In this document: positions 17,008 through 26,369 of the stretch, piece after piece
Layout: each line of letters opens with the position of its first letter
Position numbering within the stretch: the stretch's first letter is position 1
NCBI GenBank assembly: GCA_035508435.1
Contig: DATJNA010000010.1
Span: 12,724-76,723 of the forward strand
Direction: 5' to 3'
Length of the DNA: 64,000 nt
Source: JASHVB01 sp035508435
GTDB taxonomy: Bacteria > Pseudomonadota > Alphaproteobacteria > Acetobacterales > Acetobacteraceae
Notes under the pieces: generated by a model
What the model saw: only the letters and a program-made list of their open reading frames with translations
Databases searched by the model: none
Told to the model about the DNA's origin: nothing
Program-made: the position numbers and the translations under genes

Positions 17008-18729
17008 TTGTCCCGCGATCCCGCGCCCGTGCCTGACGGTACCGCCGACCATACGGTCGACTTCCTCGCGGAACGGCTTGTGGCGGACGGCCACTGCGAG
17101 GCGCGGGCGATCGAGCGTGCCCGGCGCGTTGCGGGACAGGCCGGCCAACGCCTGGACCACGTTCTGATCCAGCTTGGCCTGGTCACCGAGCGCGGCCTGG
17201 CCGAGACCTATGCCGGCTTGCTGAACCTGCCGATTGCCAGCCCGGCCCGCTATCCGGGGGAAGCGCCATTGCTCGCAGAATGCCTGCCGCAGCGCTTCCT
17301 GCGGCAGGCACGGTCACTCCCCGTGGCGTTCGATGATGACACCGTCGCCTTGGCCACCGCCGATCCGCTCGATCCGTTCACCGCGGCCGCAGTCGCCGCC
17401 GCCACCGGCCGTCGCGTCGCGCTGGAGGTGGCCGTGCCGATCGAACTGGAAGCTGCGCTCGACCGGCTCTATCCCAGCGACGATGCGGGCGCCGGGCCGG
17501 ACGCCGCCGCCGACGTGCCGCTGGAAGCCGACACCGAGCGGCTGAAGGACCTCGCCAGCGAGGCCCCAGTGATCCGGCTGGTCAACCAGATCCTGACGCG
17601 CGCGGTGGAGACCAACGCCTCGGACGTGCATTTCGAGCCGTTCGAGGACCGTCTGCGCATCCGCTATCGCTACGACGGCATGCTGCACGAGGCGGACAAC
17701 CCGCCACTACGGCTTGCCGCGGCAATCACCTCGCGCATCAAGATCATGGCGCGGCTGGATATCGCGCAGCGGCGGTTGCCCCAGGATGGCCGGATAAGGC
17801 TCGCGGTGCGCGGCCAGGAGATCGATTTCCGCGTCTCCACCACGCCATCGCTGTACGGCGAAACCGTTGTGCTGCGCATCCTGGACCGCACCGCGGTGGC
17901 GTTCGATTACAACAAGCTTGGCCTGCCCCCCGGGGTGATCCGCCAGTTCCAGGGAGCATTGGCGCTACCCAACGGTATCGTCCTGGTAACTGGACCCACC
18001 GGGAGTGGCAAGACCACGACGCTCTACACCGGGTTGCTCGCGCTGAACTCGGTCCATCGCAAGATCATCACCGTCGAGGACCCAATCGAGTACCGCTTGC
18101 ACGGCATTACCCAGATGCAGGTGCACGAGCAAATCGGACTGACCTTCGCGGAGTTCCTGAGCACGATTGTGCGGCAGGACCCGAACGTCATCATGGTCGG
18201 GGAGATCCGCGACCGGGAAACGGCCCAGGTGGCGGCACAGGCCGCTTTGGTCGGCACCCTCGTGCTATCCACGCTACATACCAACTCCGCATCCACCGCG
18301 GTGACCCGGCTGCGCGACATGGGGCTGGAGGATTATCTGCTGGCAGCGATGCTGCGCGGGGTCCTGGCACAGCGGCTCGTGCGCCGCCTTTGCCCCGCCT
18401 GTCGCCGTCCGGCCCCGGCGCCGCCGGAACTGATCGACCGCTTCAAACTCGATGCCCGCGGTGGAGCGACGATTCCCACACTGCACTATCCGACCGGCTG
18501 CACGGAGTGCCGCAACTCGGGCTATCGCGGCCGGTTCGCGATCGCCGAGTTCCTCACCCTGAACCCGGAAATCGAGCGTCTGATCTTCCAGCGCGCCGAC
18601 CACGGCAGCATCGAGCAAGCGGCGATTGACGCCGGCATGGTGCCCTTGTTCCAAAGCGGCCTGGACGCCGTACTGGCTGGGGAGACCACGATTGAGGAGG
18701 TCACGCGCAGCGTGCGCACCTCCGGGTGA
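17008..18729 (+). CDS. gspE: type II secretion ATPase GspE
   Basis: This cytoplasmic hexameric ATPase powers pseudopilus assembly. An N-terminal GspE/PilB domain (LVTERGLAETYAGLLNLP) precedes the ASDVHFEP segment. Walker A GPTGSGKTT is near residue 329, an Asp box around VEDPIEY, Walker B VIMVGEIRD near 393, a His box LHTNSASTA, and a tetracysteine zinc site (CPAC near 461, CTEC near 497). The frame is open from an ATG at 16855, but family homology begins after about residue 58 of that version. I prefer TTG 17008, which has AAGG upstream; GTG 17029 is another candidate. The gene is alone on the plus strand between an EEP nuclease and the convergent gspI operon. Confidence 0.85.
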   Translation: MSRDPAPVPDGTADHTVDFLAERLVADGHCEARAIERARRVAGQAGQRLDHVLIQLGLVTERGLAETYAGLLNLPIASPARYPGEAPLLAECLPQRFLRQARSLPVAFDDDTVALATADPLDPFTAAAVAAATGRRVALEVAVPIELEAALDRLYPSDDAGAGPDAAADVPLEADTERLKDLASEAPVIRLVNQILTRAVETNASDVHFEPFEDRLRIRYRYDGMLHEADNPPLRLAAAITSRIKIMARLDIAQRRLPQDGRIRLAVRGQEIDFRVSTTPSLYGETVVLRILDRTAVAFDYNKLGLPPGVIRQFQGALALPNGIVLVTGPTGSGKTTTLYTGLLALNSVHRKIITVEDPIEYRLHGITQMQVHEQIGLTFAEFLSTIVRQDPNVIMVGEIRDRETAQVAAQAALVGTLVLSTLHTNSASTAVTRLRDMGLEDYLLAAMLRGVLAQRLVRRLCPACRRPAPAPPELIDRFKLDARGGATIPTLHYPTGCTECRNSGYRGRFAIAEFLTLNPEIERLIFQRADHGSIEQAAIDAGMVPLFQSGLDAVLAGETTIEEVTRSVRTSG

Positions 18730-18758
18730 ATTACCGCGGCAGATAAGAAGAGCGGAAA

Positions 18759-18859
18759 GCTCCCCGTCGCCTTGCGGGAGGGGGATCGGAGGCAGGGGCC
18801 GGACGCTGAAAGACCAAGCATCGACCCCTCCCCCCGTTCTCCTCCAGCAAGGGGAGTGG
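18759..18859. repeat. dispersed palindromic repeat, copy 2
   Basis: This ~100-bp unit starts GCTCCCC and ends GGGGAGTGG, with inverted termini (GCTCCCC...CTTGC / GCAAGGGGAGTGGAGC) and CCCTCCCCCC in the middle. It matches the layout of the copy at 6419-6520. It lies between the convergent ends of gspE and gspI, a typical place for REP-like elements. Confidence 0.6.
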
Positions 18860-18877
18860 AGCGCACACCGTGCCTCA

Positions 18878-19279
18878 TCATCCCCGCGCCGGCTGCCCGA
18901 CCTGTTCCGTATCAAGCCGCACCTGGCGTTCGTGATCGCCGTCGTGCCAGGTAATCCAGACCGTCACCGCGTACAGCGCCAGTAGCGGGGCTGGCGCATC
19001 GGCGGACCTTCCGGCTCCCAACGACACGGTCGCCACATGGATCCGCCAGCGATAGCCGCCGCCATCATCGCCCTGCCAGTCGCCCGGCATCAGCGCGCCG
19101 CCGTGGGTTGCCATCGTCAGGTGAGAGCGCGCGCGGACCAGCGCCTCGTCGTAGCGGGCGGCGGTCCGCGACGCGTTCAAGGACTCGACCGCGACCTCTA
19201 GCATCACGCCAAGCGCGAGTGCCGCGATCACGAACGCGATCAGCACCTCAAGCAAGGTGAAGCCGCGCGTATCCCGCAT
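18878..19279 (-). CDS. gspI: type II secretion minor pseudopilin GspI
   Basis: This 133-residue pseudopilin has a very short leader (MRDTRG-FTLLEV) with the cleavage site after Gly6 and the conserved Glu at +5, one hydrophobic helix to about residue 28, and a periplasmic domain with GDDGGGYRWRIHV, typical of GspI. It would form part of the GspI-J-K tip of the pseudopilus. The ATG at 19279 lies 2 bp after the stop codon of the lytic transglycosylase gene, so the two are likely translated together. The longer open frame upstream reads through that gene in another frame and is not real. Confidence 0.8.
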   Translation of the reverse strand: MRDTRGFTLLEVLIAFVIAALALGVMLEVAVESLNASRTAARYDEALVRARSHLTMATHGGALMPGDWQGDDGGGYRWRIHVATVSLGAGRSADAPAPLLALYAVTVWITWHDGDHERQVRLDTEQVGQPARG

Positions 19280-19281
19280 GG

Positions 19282-19695
19282 TCAGCGCGGGGCGGTCCCG
19301 CCAAACAGCCGGGCGGCGGACTCGGCCACCTGAAGGCGATACGCCTGCGCCAGCGGTGGCCAGTGCGAATGGTAGTAGCCCACGGCGCGCAGCAGGTTGC
19401 CGCCAGCCTCGTCCAGATAGAGCCGCATGATCGCGCCCGCGACGGCGATATTGAAGCATGGGTCGAACAGCAGGCGCTGTTGCACCACCATCGGTGCCAG
19501 GCCGGTCTGAACCGCGACGGGCTGCACCCATCGCGTGTTCACCTGCATGACCCCCAGGTCCCTGGACCCGTCGCGGTTCACATGCACCACTCCCGGACGG
19601 CCTCCCTCCACCGCCTGGATCGATGGCAGCACGCGCGGCGGCAAATGGTAGAACGCGGCGACTCCCGCCATGCAGGCCAGAAATGGTATTGTCAT
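19282..19695 (-). CDS. lytic transglycosylase, SLT domain
   Basis: This 137-residue protein is built almost entirely of a small SLT-type lysozyme-like domain. It shows a candidate catalytic Glu30 (SIQAVEGG), the DLGVMQVN motif at 46-53 and a C-terminal AVGYYHSH segment. The first 15 residues are hydrophobic and may act as an export signal. Such enzymes open peptidoglycan to let secretion or pilus machinery pass. It is directly followed by gspI (2 bp gap), which places it in the secretion operon. I chose the ATG at 19695; an ATG at 19734 would add 13 residues. Confidence 0.75.
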   Translation of the reverse strand: MTIPFLACMAGVAAFYHLPPRVLPSIQAVEGGRPGVVHVNRDGSRDLGVMQVNTRWVQPVAVQTGLAPMVVQQRLLFDPCFNIAVAGAIMRLYLDEAGGNLLRAVGYYHSHWPPLAQAYRLQVAESAARLFGGTAPR

Positions 19696-19769
19696 GGACG
19701 CCTCCCGCGCGGAGTGTCTATTGCTGCGTGGCACGGCGCCAACGCGATAATCAGCCGATCGGTGAGCCT

Positions 19770-20219
19770 ATGCCTTCTGCCACTCGTCCTCAGCGCAGCC
19801 CCTGGCGCCCCACGCCGGATGACGCCGGTTTCAGCCTGCTGGAATTGCTCGTCTACATCACCATTGTCGGTTTGCTCATTGGGATGGTGGGCCCGGCATT
19901 GATGCGGCAGTTGGGATCTGCTCGCACCTCCGTAGCGCATCAGTCGATCGAGCGGATCGCCTCGGTGCTCGATATGTACAAGCTCGATGTCGGCAGCTAC
20001 CCGTCGACGGACCAAGGCCTCGAAGCACTGCTTGAGCAGCCGAACGATGTCGACAACTGGAATGGTCCGTACCTGAAGGGCACCAAGCTGCCACTGGATG
20101 CATGGAACCACCCTTACGTGTATCGTGAGCCCTCCACCCGGCCGAATCATGACTATGATCTTTGCTCCAAGGGACCGTCGGGTGACGCCAGCGGCGATGC
20201 GATGATCTGCAACAACTGA
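19770..20219 (+). CDS. gspG: type II secretion major pseudopilin GspG
   Basis: This 149-residue protein is the main building block of the pseudopilus. After a leader of about 20 residues comes G-FSLLELLVYITIVGLLIG, the prepilin cleavage site and membrane helix. The GspG-specific segment LDMYKLDVGSYPSTDQGLEALL follows, then WNGPYL and an acidic C-terminus that binds calcium in known homologues. The leader is longer than usual. The ATG at 19770 has GGTGAG just upstream. It is divergent from the transglycosylase-gspI pair and convergent with gspD. Confidence 0.9.
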   Translation: MPSATRPQRSPWRPTPDDAGFSLLELLVYITIVGLLIGMVGPALMRQLGSARTSVAHQSIERIASVLDMYKLDVGSYPSTDQGLEALLEQPNDVDNWNGPYLKGTKLPLDAWNHPYVYREPSTRPNHDYDLCSKGPSGDASGDAMICNN

Positions 20220-20254
20220 ACCCGGGGACCCGGTCGCGGCGGTCAGCGGGGCGG

Positions 20255-22621
20255 TCATTGCCCGAGATCCTGCTGGATCTTCCGAATTACCTTTGCATTC
20301 GGGTCCGCTGAACCCGATGACGGCAAATGGTTCAGTTGCTGCGGCACAGCCGCGGCATTGATCAATTGCTCTCGCATGTCCTCGGTCAGATCCCGCGCGT
20401 CGCGCTGATCATGGATGACGTGGGGCGTCAGCAGCATCAGCAACTCAGTACGCTGGCGCGTGTTGTTCTGGTTGCCGGCCAAGGCGCCCAGGATGGGCAC
20501 ATCCTTCAGCCAGGGGATCCCCTGGTTGCCGGTGCTGGTGTTGTCGCTGATCAGCCCCGCCAGCCCGACAGTCTGGCCGTCCTGCACCACCACACGCGAA
20601 CTGATGCTGCGGTCGAAGAAGGTCGGCGAGTTGATCCCTGGCGTGGTGAGCGTCGTCGAAACGTCGCTCACCTCCTGCGAAATGTCCAACGTCACCAGCC
20701 CGCCGCTATTCACCCGTGGCGTCACGTCGAGCACTACGCCGGTCTGCTGGTAGTTGATCGAATTCACGATGGGCGCGTTGGCGGTTTCCGTGCTCTGCGA
20801 GGTTTGACTCAAGTACGGCACCACATTGCCGACCTGCAGCCGCGCCGGTTGGTTGTCCAGCACCAGCAGCTCCGGCGAGGACAGCACCCGCAGCGTCGTT
20901 ACCTGCTGCAGCGCATTCAGCGCGAACGGCGCGCCGCCCACCCCGTGGCCGCCGATGAAGAAACCGGGAAAATTCAGATTGAGCTGAGCCTGCGCCGGCG
21001 TCTGCGCGCTCGTGTTCGACGCGAAGTTCAGCAATCCGTTCAATCCGCCTGCCTGGAAGAAGAACTGGGTGCCGTATTGCAGATTGTCGTTGAGCTGCAC
21101 CTCGGCGATGACCGCATCAATCCGCACCTGCAGCGGCAGGATATCGATTTTGCGCAGCATTGCGTCGATCGTGTCGTTCTCGTGGCCGGTGCCGTAGACC
21201 AGCAACGCATTGTTCTGCGGATCCGGAATGATTCGGAGCGTGTCCTCCGTGTTTTCGGTGGTTCCGCCGCTGAGCGGGCCGGCGAGCGGCGCAGCGGCCG
21301 TCGGCAAGGGCGCCGCCTGCGCTTGTGCGGCCGCCTGCGGCACCTGCGCCAGCGGCGAGGTCATCCCCGCCGCACCGCTCGCGCCGAGCAAGCCGCCGCT
21401 CGTCAGCCCGCCGCCTTGGCCGAAGCCACCGGACTGGCCGCTCTGTCCCAGCACGCCGCCGGCACCGCCCCCGCCGAAGCTTGACAGCCCGCCGCCGGCC
21501 GCGCCGTTCTGGCGTCGCAACTGGCTGGTCGGCTGCGCCGTCACGTTGTTGGGCGTGAACGCCTGCTGCAGCACGTAGGCCACATCTTCGGCCGGACTGT
21601 TCTGCAAATAATAGACATGCCAGCTTCGGATCGTCTGGCGCCGCTGGCGCTCCACCAGGCCATAGACCCGGCGCACCTGGTCTATCTCGCGCGGATTGCT
21701 CGCGATCACCAGCACGGCATTGACCCGCGTCATCGGCACGACGCGGAGCTGCCCGGCCAGGGCGCCACCGGTCTGGCCGCGGAACGCATCCTGCAGGGCG
21801 GTGGCGAAATCCTTTACGCCGCCATTCTCGACGGGCAGGAGCGCATAAGACTGGCCCTCCAGCACGTTCACGTCGAACGAATGGATCAGATCGACCAGGC
21901 TATCGCGCGTGTCGGGCGACCCATTGACCAGCAGCGCGTTGTTGGCGGGATCCGCGGCGATCTTGCCGCCGTCGCTGACGAACGGCTGCAACACCTTCGC
22001 CAGATCCTCTGCCGCAACAAAACGCAGTCGTACCGCTACGACGCCGGCTGTGCCCGCTGCGGCAGCAATGGCGGCGGCCTGAGCCGTCGGCACGACGCGA
22101 TACAGCGAGCCTGCCTGCACCAGTGCCGCGCCGTTCTCGGCAAGCAGGGATTGCAACACCGGCAAAAGCTGCGACCGCGTCAGCGGTTGTTGCGTGCGCA
22201 GCGTGGCCGTGCCGTGCACCGCCGGGTCGATGGTGTAGTTCACCCTCAGGATGGTGCCGAGAATCTGCGCCACCACTGCCCTTATATCGGTATCCGCGAA
22301 GTCCAGCGAGATATCGCCGCCAACCGCCGCACCGGATGCTGTGGGGCGCGCAACGGCGGCCTCGGGCGTGCCATAAGAAACCATCGGCGGCTGCAACGCC
22401 TGACGCGTGCCGACGTCGCCGTTGATTCGGGGCGGCGCCATGGAGAGCTGGCCCTCAGGCAGTGGCTGAGGCAGTGGCGTCACCGTTGGCGGCACCTGGC
22501 GAGTGCAGGCCGCCAAGGCACAGACCAGCACCAACGCCACCCGCGCGGCACCGGAGTGCCCGTGACCGATCGCTGCCCCACGATTTGGCGGCAGATGCTC
22601 CGTGTTCATCATTGACATCAT
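20255..22621 (-). CDS. gspD: type II secretion secretin GspD
   Basis: This is the outer-membrane channel of the type II system, 788 residues. The N-terminus has a lipoprotein-like signal (VLVCALAAC, lipid-modified Cys at about 38). Then follow an N0-like/STN domain (LDFADTDIRAVVAQILG), N1-N3 domains, a long Gly/Ser/Gln-rich linker (about 380-470) and the C-terminal secretin domain with VPYLSQT and VDVTPRV-type strands, ending TPHVI and a short tail. The start overlaps the upstream gspC-like stop (ATGA at 22618-22621). The lipoprotein signal suggests self-targeting without a separate pilotin. It is last in the F-L-M-C-D operon. Confidence 0.9.
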   Translation of the reverse strand: MMSMMNTEHLPPNRGAAIGHGHSGAARVALVLVCALAACTRQVPPTVTPLPQPLPEGQLSMAPPRINGDVGTRQALQPPMVSYGTPEAAVARPTASGAAVGGDISLDFADTDIRAVVAQILGTILRVNYTIDPAVHGTATLRTQQPLTRSQLLPVLQSLLAENGAALVQAGSLYRVVPTAQAAAIAAAAGTAGVVAVRLRFVAAEDLAKVLQPFVSDGGKIAADPANNALLVNGSPDTRDSLVDLIHSFDVNVLEGQSYALLPVENGGVKDFATALQDAFRGQTGGALAGQLRVVPMTRVNAVLVIASNPREIDQVRRVYGLVERQRRQTIRSWHVYYLQNSPAEDVAYVLQQAFTPNNVTAQPTSQLRRQNGAAGGGLSSFGGGGAGGVLGQSGQSGGFGQGGGLTSGGLLGASGAAGMTSPLAQVPQAAAQAQAAPLPTAAAPLAGPLSGGTTENTEDTLRIIPDPQNNALLVYGTGHENDTIDAMLRKIDILPLQVRIDAVIAEVQLNDNLQYGTQFFFQAGGLNGLLNFASNTSAQTPAQAQLNLNFPGFFIGGHGVGGAPFALNALQQVTTLRVLSSPELLVLDNQPARLQVGNVVPYLSQTSQSTETANAPIVNSINYQQTGVVLDVTPRVNSGGLVTLDISQEVSDVSTTLTTPGINSPTFFDRSISSRVVVQDGQTVGLAGLISDNTSTGNQGIPWLKDVPILGALAGNQNNTRQRTELLMLLTPHVIHDQRDARDLTEDMREQLINAAAVPQQLNHLPSSGSADPNAKVIRKIQQDLGQ

Positions 22622-23139
22622 CGTCGCGATGATAATCCGATACGTTGGCCCACTTGGGGGGAGCCGGTCGTCGCCGCGGGCGATGATGCGAAGCTTGGTT
22701 GCAGGGTCATGGCGCCGTCCGGGCCTTTGACCTTGACGCTACCGACCTCAATGGACTGGACGGTCCAGGCATTGACCTTACCGCCCTCCGTCACCACGAG
22801 CGGCTTGCTGCCATCCGTGGCGAAGATGGCATTGCGGCCGAATGGGCCGACCAGCACGCCGGCGAGCCGCGGCAATCCTTGTGGCGCAGCCGGACCACCC
22901 GCGGTGGCTGACGACGCCGGTACCGGGCGGCGGTCGGGGCTGAACAATGGCCGGCCCAGGATCGTGCTGACCCATTCGGCGGTATGGTCCGGTTCCGCCG
23001 TTCGCGCCGCGGGGGCCGGTATGCGTGGATGCGCTATGTCCGCCGGCTGCCGGACGGAAAACGCGCCAAGCTCCCAGGCCAGCGTCGCGCCAAGGAGGCA
23101 CGCCGCGATTGGCAGCGTGGCAATTGCGGGGCGGATCAC
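22618..23139 (-). CDS. type II secretion inner-membrane protein (GspC/GspN-like)
   Basis: This 173-residue protein has one N-terminal membrane helix and a periplasmic part containing ILGRPLFSPDRRP and LAGVLVGPFGRNAIF, which resemble the homology region of GspC/GspN-type proteins that link the inner-membrane platform to the secretin. No PDZ domain is present. The start is a GTG at 23137-23139 that overlaps the gspM stop (GTGA), and its own stop overlaps gspD (ATGA). That position directly before gspD supports the assignment. Whether to call it GspC or GspN is uncertain. Confidence 0.65.
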   Translation of the reverse strand: MIRPAIATLPIAACLLGATLAWELGAFSVRQPADIAHPRIPAPAARTAEPDHTAEWVSTILGRPLFSPDRRPVPASSATAGGPAAPQGLPRLAGVLVGPFGRNAIFATDGSKPLVVTEGGKVNAWTVQSIEVGSVKVKGPDGAMTLQPSFASSPAATTGSPQVGQRIGLSSRR

Positions 23140-23711
23140 GGCGTCTTCCCGCCGGTGGCGGACCGGAAGGCGAGCAAGGTCAAGCTCGCACTGATCGGGA
23201 TTCCCGCATTCTGATCCTGGTTCGGTTGCGGGTGCAGCACCAGATCGTCGATCAGCATGCGTGGTTGCCCACGGCTGGCCGCACGGAGGAATTCGATCAG
23301 CACGGGCCACGGCGCTGTCGCCGCCACGCGCAGCCCGATCCGCCGGTACGCGCCGCGTGCTTCGGCTGGCAGCGTCTCCATGCTGGCCAGGCTCACGCCC
23401 GCGGCAACCGCCATGGCCTGCACGTTGCTTTGCATCGCGGCGGCCGCCATCGCGTCGGTGCCGCCCGGCAACAGCATGGCGGTGGCCGGGCGAACGTCGG
23501 TAACGCGATCACGCTTCAGCTCCGGCAGTGACGCAACGGCCTCCTGCATATGCAGCAGCAAGACATCGCGCTGCCCCAGCTCTTCGCGGCCCTCCCGGTA
23601 CCACGCGATCAGCGGCGCGGCGACCGCGAACCATGCGGCGCATAACACCGTCAGCGTCAGCGCCACCGCGAGGAGCCGACCACGGAGGCCTTCGGGCAAG
23701 GTCAGGTCCAT
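23136..23711 (-). CDS. gspM: type II secretion protein GspM
   Basis: This 191-residue bitopic inner-membrane protein has a short cytoplasmic tail, a membrane helix at about 12-35, a coiled segment and a ferredoxin-like periplasmic domain. It fits the GspM type seen in alphaproteobacterial systems. Partner GspL is encoded 4 bp upstream, and the two normally form the platform that holds the ATPase. It overlaps the next gene by 4 bp (GTGA). Confidence 0.75.
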   Translation of the reverse strand: MDLTLPEGLRGRLLAVALTLTVLCAAWFAVAAPLIAWYREGREELGQRDVLLLHMQEAVASLPELKRDRVTDVRPATAMLLPGGTDAMAAAAMQSNVQAMAVAAGVSLASMETLPAEARGAYRRIGLRVAATAPWPVLIEFLRAASRGQPRMLIDDLVLHPQPNQDQNAGIPISASLTLLAFRSATGGKTP

Positions 23712-23715
23712 CGCG

Positions 23716-24732
23716 CTAGGGGGCCAGTTCAGCGTGGATTACGAACAGCTCCGCCTGGCCATCCGGGGTGCGGGTGACCGGGGCGGCAAAGGCGGGATTG
23801 CGGAACGCCGGATCGGCCGACAGCGCCAGGATCAGTCGTGCAGCCGCCGGCGATTGCCCGCTCAAGCCAAGCTTGCCCTGATGCAAGGTCAGCTCGGTGA
23901 GGTACGAGTCATCCGGCACGATGTCGGTGACCGCCGCCAGCACCTGCAATGCGTCTCCCACATGCGCTTGCTCCGCCGTCAGCGCATCGGCATCGACGGC
24001 GTTGGCAGCGACGCGCTGTCGCAGTGACTCGACCTGCGCCACCTTCGGATTGAGCACGCCAATCGCGCGTTCGGTCGCAGCGCGGGCAAGCGCCTGCGTG
24101 ATGAAGGGGGTGATGATGGCGGCGACGGCGAGTGCGGCAACGACACCGGCCATGGCCGTGGTGGCTCTGTGTCGAACCGGGTCTGTATGGGATGCGGCCA
24201 GTGCGATGCGGCGGAGCGAGCCGTCGGCGGCGCTGGCTTCGACCAAGGTCGGCTCCAGCCCGGCGCGACGCAGCAAATCGATGCACGGTTGCAGTGCACG
24301 ACGCGGCACCAGCGAAAGCCGAATACGCAATTGGCGTTGCGCCACGTCGCGTTTCGCCACCGCGGCATGCCAGACGACGTCTGATACGGTGAACGGCGTC
24401 AGGCGGTCCATTTCATAGCCGATGACGCGGTCCAGGTCGCGCTCGGCGGCAAGCGGCAGGTCGACCGGGCGTTCCAGCAATGTCCCCGGTTCCGCGCGGA
24501 TAATGATATGGCGCGGCCGACGGCGAACCTCCGCAATGGCGGCGACGAGGCTGTCGTCGGGACGGTATTCGCCAAGAGCGGTTTCGCGCGTGCCCTGTCG
24601 CAACGATACCGTCACTTGCCGACGACCGATCGTGGCGACCAAGGCCTCCATGCGATCGGCGCTCGGTAGCAGGCGCTGCGGCACGAACGCCCGCATCTGT
24701 CTCGCCCACCACAATACGATTTCGCGCAGCAT
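23716..24732 (-). CDS. gspL: type II secretion protein GspL (PilN-like)
   Basis: This 338-residue protein combines a cytoplasmic actin-like/PilM-like N-terminal region (to about 185), one membrane helix at about 192-215 and a periplasmic PilN/GspL-like domain. It should recruit the GspE ATPase to the membrane with GspM. The ATG at 24732 opens with MLREIVLWWARQM. It lies about 110 bp after gspF and 4 bp before gspM in the same operon. Confidence 0.75.
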   Translation of the reverse strand: MLREIVLWWARQMRAFVPQRLLPSADRMEALVATIGRRQVTVSLRQGTRETALGEYRPDDSLVAAIAEVRRRPRHIIIRAEPGTLLERPVDLPLAAERDLDRVIGYEMDRLTPFTVSDVVWHAAVAKRDVAQRQLRIRLSLVPRRALQPCIDLLRRAGLEPTLVEASAADGSLRRIALAASHTDPVRHRATTAMAGVVAALAVAAIITPFITQALARAATERAIGVLNPKVAQVESLRQRVAANAVDADALTAEQAHVGDALQVLAAVTDIVPDDSYLTELTLHQGKLGLSGQSPAAARLILALSADPAFRNPAFAAPVTRTPDGQAELFVIHAELAP

Positions 24733-24841
24733 ATCCTGGTCTCAACCGGTATCGGCGGCGCTTAGCATGTTCGCTCAGCTTGTGTCAGCAATCTTGACAT
24801 GAACGTCATGCAGCTGCAACATGACAAAGCGCAGCGCCGGG

Positions 24842-26077
24842 TCACCCTCCACCTGCTGCCGCGATGTCGTTGAGGCTCAGCATCGCGCTCAGCAATGAAG
24901 TGACAATGCCGGCGACCGCGGCACCCATCAGGATGGTGATCGCCGGCACCATCAGCGAAACGAGGCGCTCGATCACGACGCGGGAGCGCTCTTCATGGAT
25001 CTCCGCGGCATGCAATGCCATCGGACCCAGCCGCGCGGTCTCCTCACCGAGGCGCAGCAGATGGATGGTACGCACGGGCAGCACCGAAGCCTCCGCCAGC
25101 GGCTGTGACAGGCTACCGCCGCTGCGCGCGCTGCGGCTGGCGTTGTCCAGCGCCGCCACCGCCGCGAGGTTGCCCAGCGCTCCGCGGGTAATCTCCAGCG
25201 CACCAATCAGCGGCACGCCGTTCACCAGCAGCGTGCCAAGCGCGCGGGTGAACCGAGCCGCCAGCAGTTCGCGTTGCAACGGCCCCAGAACGGGGACGCG
25301 CAGCAGCAGATGATCGACGACAAGGCGAGGACCGGGGCGGCGCAGCGCCGCCGCGATGAGGAGGCCCAGCGCCAGAATTGCCAGCAACAGCAAGCCACCC
25401 CAGTTCCCAACGACCATGCCCAGGTCGATCAGGAATTGGGTGGAGGCCGGCAGCGTCGCACCGTTTTGCTCAAACAGAGGCACGAATTCAGGCAGCACCT
25501 GCGTCAACAGCAGCGCGATGGCACCGATCGAGGCAACCACGAGCAAGCAGGGATAGATCAGCGCGGATGTAACGGTCGCAACAGTACGCCGCTGCCGCTC
25601 CAGCAACTCGGCCAGGCGGGCGAGAGCTTCGGCCAACCGGCCGCTCGCTTCGCCGGCGCGCACCATGCCGACATAAAGTCGCGAAAAGCTGCCTGGCTCG
25701 CGCGTGAGAGCTGCGGAGAGCGGAATGCCGTCCCGGACCGCGGCACGCAGCCGGGAGACCACACGCTGAACGCGCGGACTGGGGACGGTGTCGAGGAGAT
25801 AGCGCAACGCGTGGTCGAGGTCCTGGCCGGCGGCAAGCATCGTGGCGAGTTCGCGCGTCAGATCGGCAACCTGCTGGGCGGACAGGCCGCGGCGCGGCAG
25901 GAACTCGGCATTCAGCAGCGGTCCGAGCAAGCCACCCTGCGTCAACGGGTCGGCGCGGAGCGGCAAATTGCCCTGACGCTGCAAGAGCGCCACGACCTCG
26001 GCCTCGCTCCCAGCCTCCAATACGCCGCGATACAGCTCCCCGCCCGTGCCGACCGCCGTGTAGCGGAATTGCGGCAT
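24842..26077 (-). CDS. gspF: type II secretion inner-membrane platform protein GspF
   Basis: This 411-residue polytopic protein forms the membrane core of the pseudopilus motor. It begins MPQFRYTAVG, has two T2SSF domains of about 120 residues (about 70-195 and 275-400), each followed by hydrophobic helices, and ends in SLLSAMLSLND, which is typical of GspF. I chose the ATG at 26077; the open frame extends 157 codons further upstream but without family resemblance. It heads the gspF-L-M-C-D operon and is divergent from the prepilin peptidase gene. Confidence 0.9.
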   Translation of the reverse strand: MPQFRYTAVGTGGELYRGVLEAGSEAEVVALLQRQGNLPLRADPLTQGGLLGPLLNAEFLPRRGLSAQQVADLTRELATMLAAGQDLDHALRYLLDTVPSPRVQRVVSRLRAAVRDGIPLSAALTREPGSFSRLYVGMVRAGEASGRLAEALARLAELLERQRRTVATVTSALIYPCLLVVASIGAIALLLTQVLPEFVPLFEQNGATLPASTQFLIDLGMVVGNWGGLLLLAILALGLLIAAALRRPGPRLVVDHLLLRVPVLGPLQRELLAARFTRALGTLLVNGVPLIGALEITRGALGNLAAVAALDNASRSARSGGSLSQPLAEASVLPVRTIHLLRLGEETARLGPMALHAAEIHEERSRVVIERLVSLMVPAITILMGAAVAGIVTSLLSAMLSLNDIAAAGGG

Positions 26078-26369
26078 CGTCAGACGCAGCAGCGCGCGCG
26101 GCGCCGGCTGAAGCAGGCGGGGGAACACATTGTTGGGATTGTACTTAACGTTCCGCGCGGCGCAAGTGGCAGAGTTCCGACAGTGCGATGCAGCCCGGAT
26201 TCCTGGTCCTCGCGCAACACAGTCTCGGTCGATGCTACAACCTGCTGGTTCGTTGCTCGACAAGCGTCCGGATGATAAACGCGTCGGATTGTCAAACAGC
26301 GACATGCAGACGCCCCCGTGACAAAGAGGGCAGTACGCGGTCGCGGATGCCGCCCGGCGGAGACGGTGG

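Noticed and set aside
20327..22615. Plus-strand frames of 385 and 332 codons opposite gspD
   Set aside because: They are His/Arg/Gln-rich antisense shadows; gspD is unmistakable on the minus strand.
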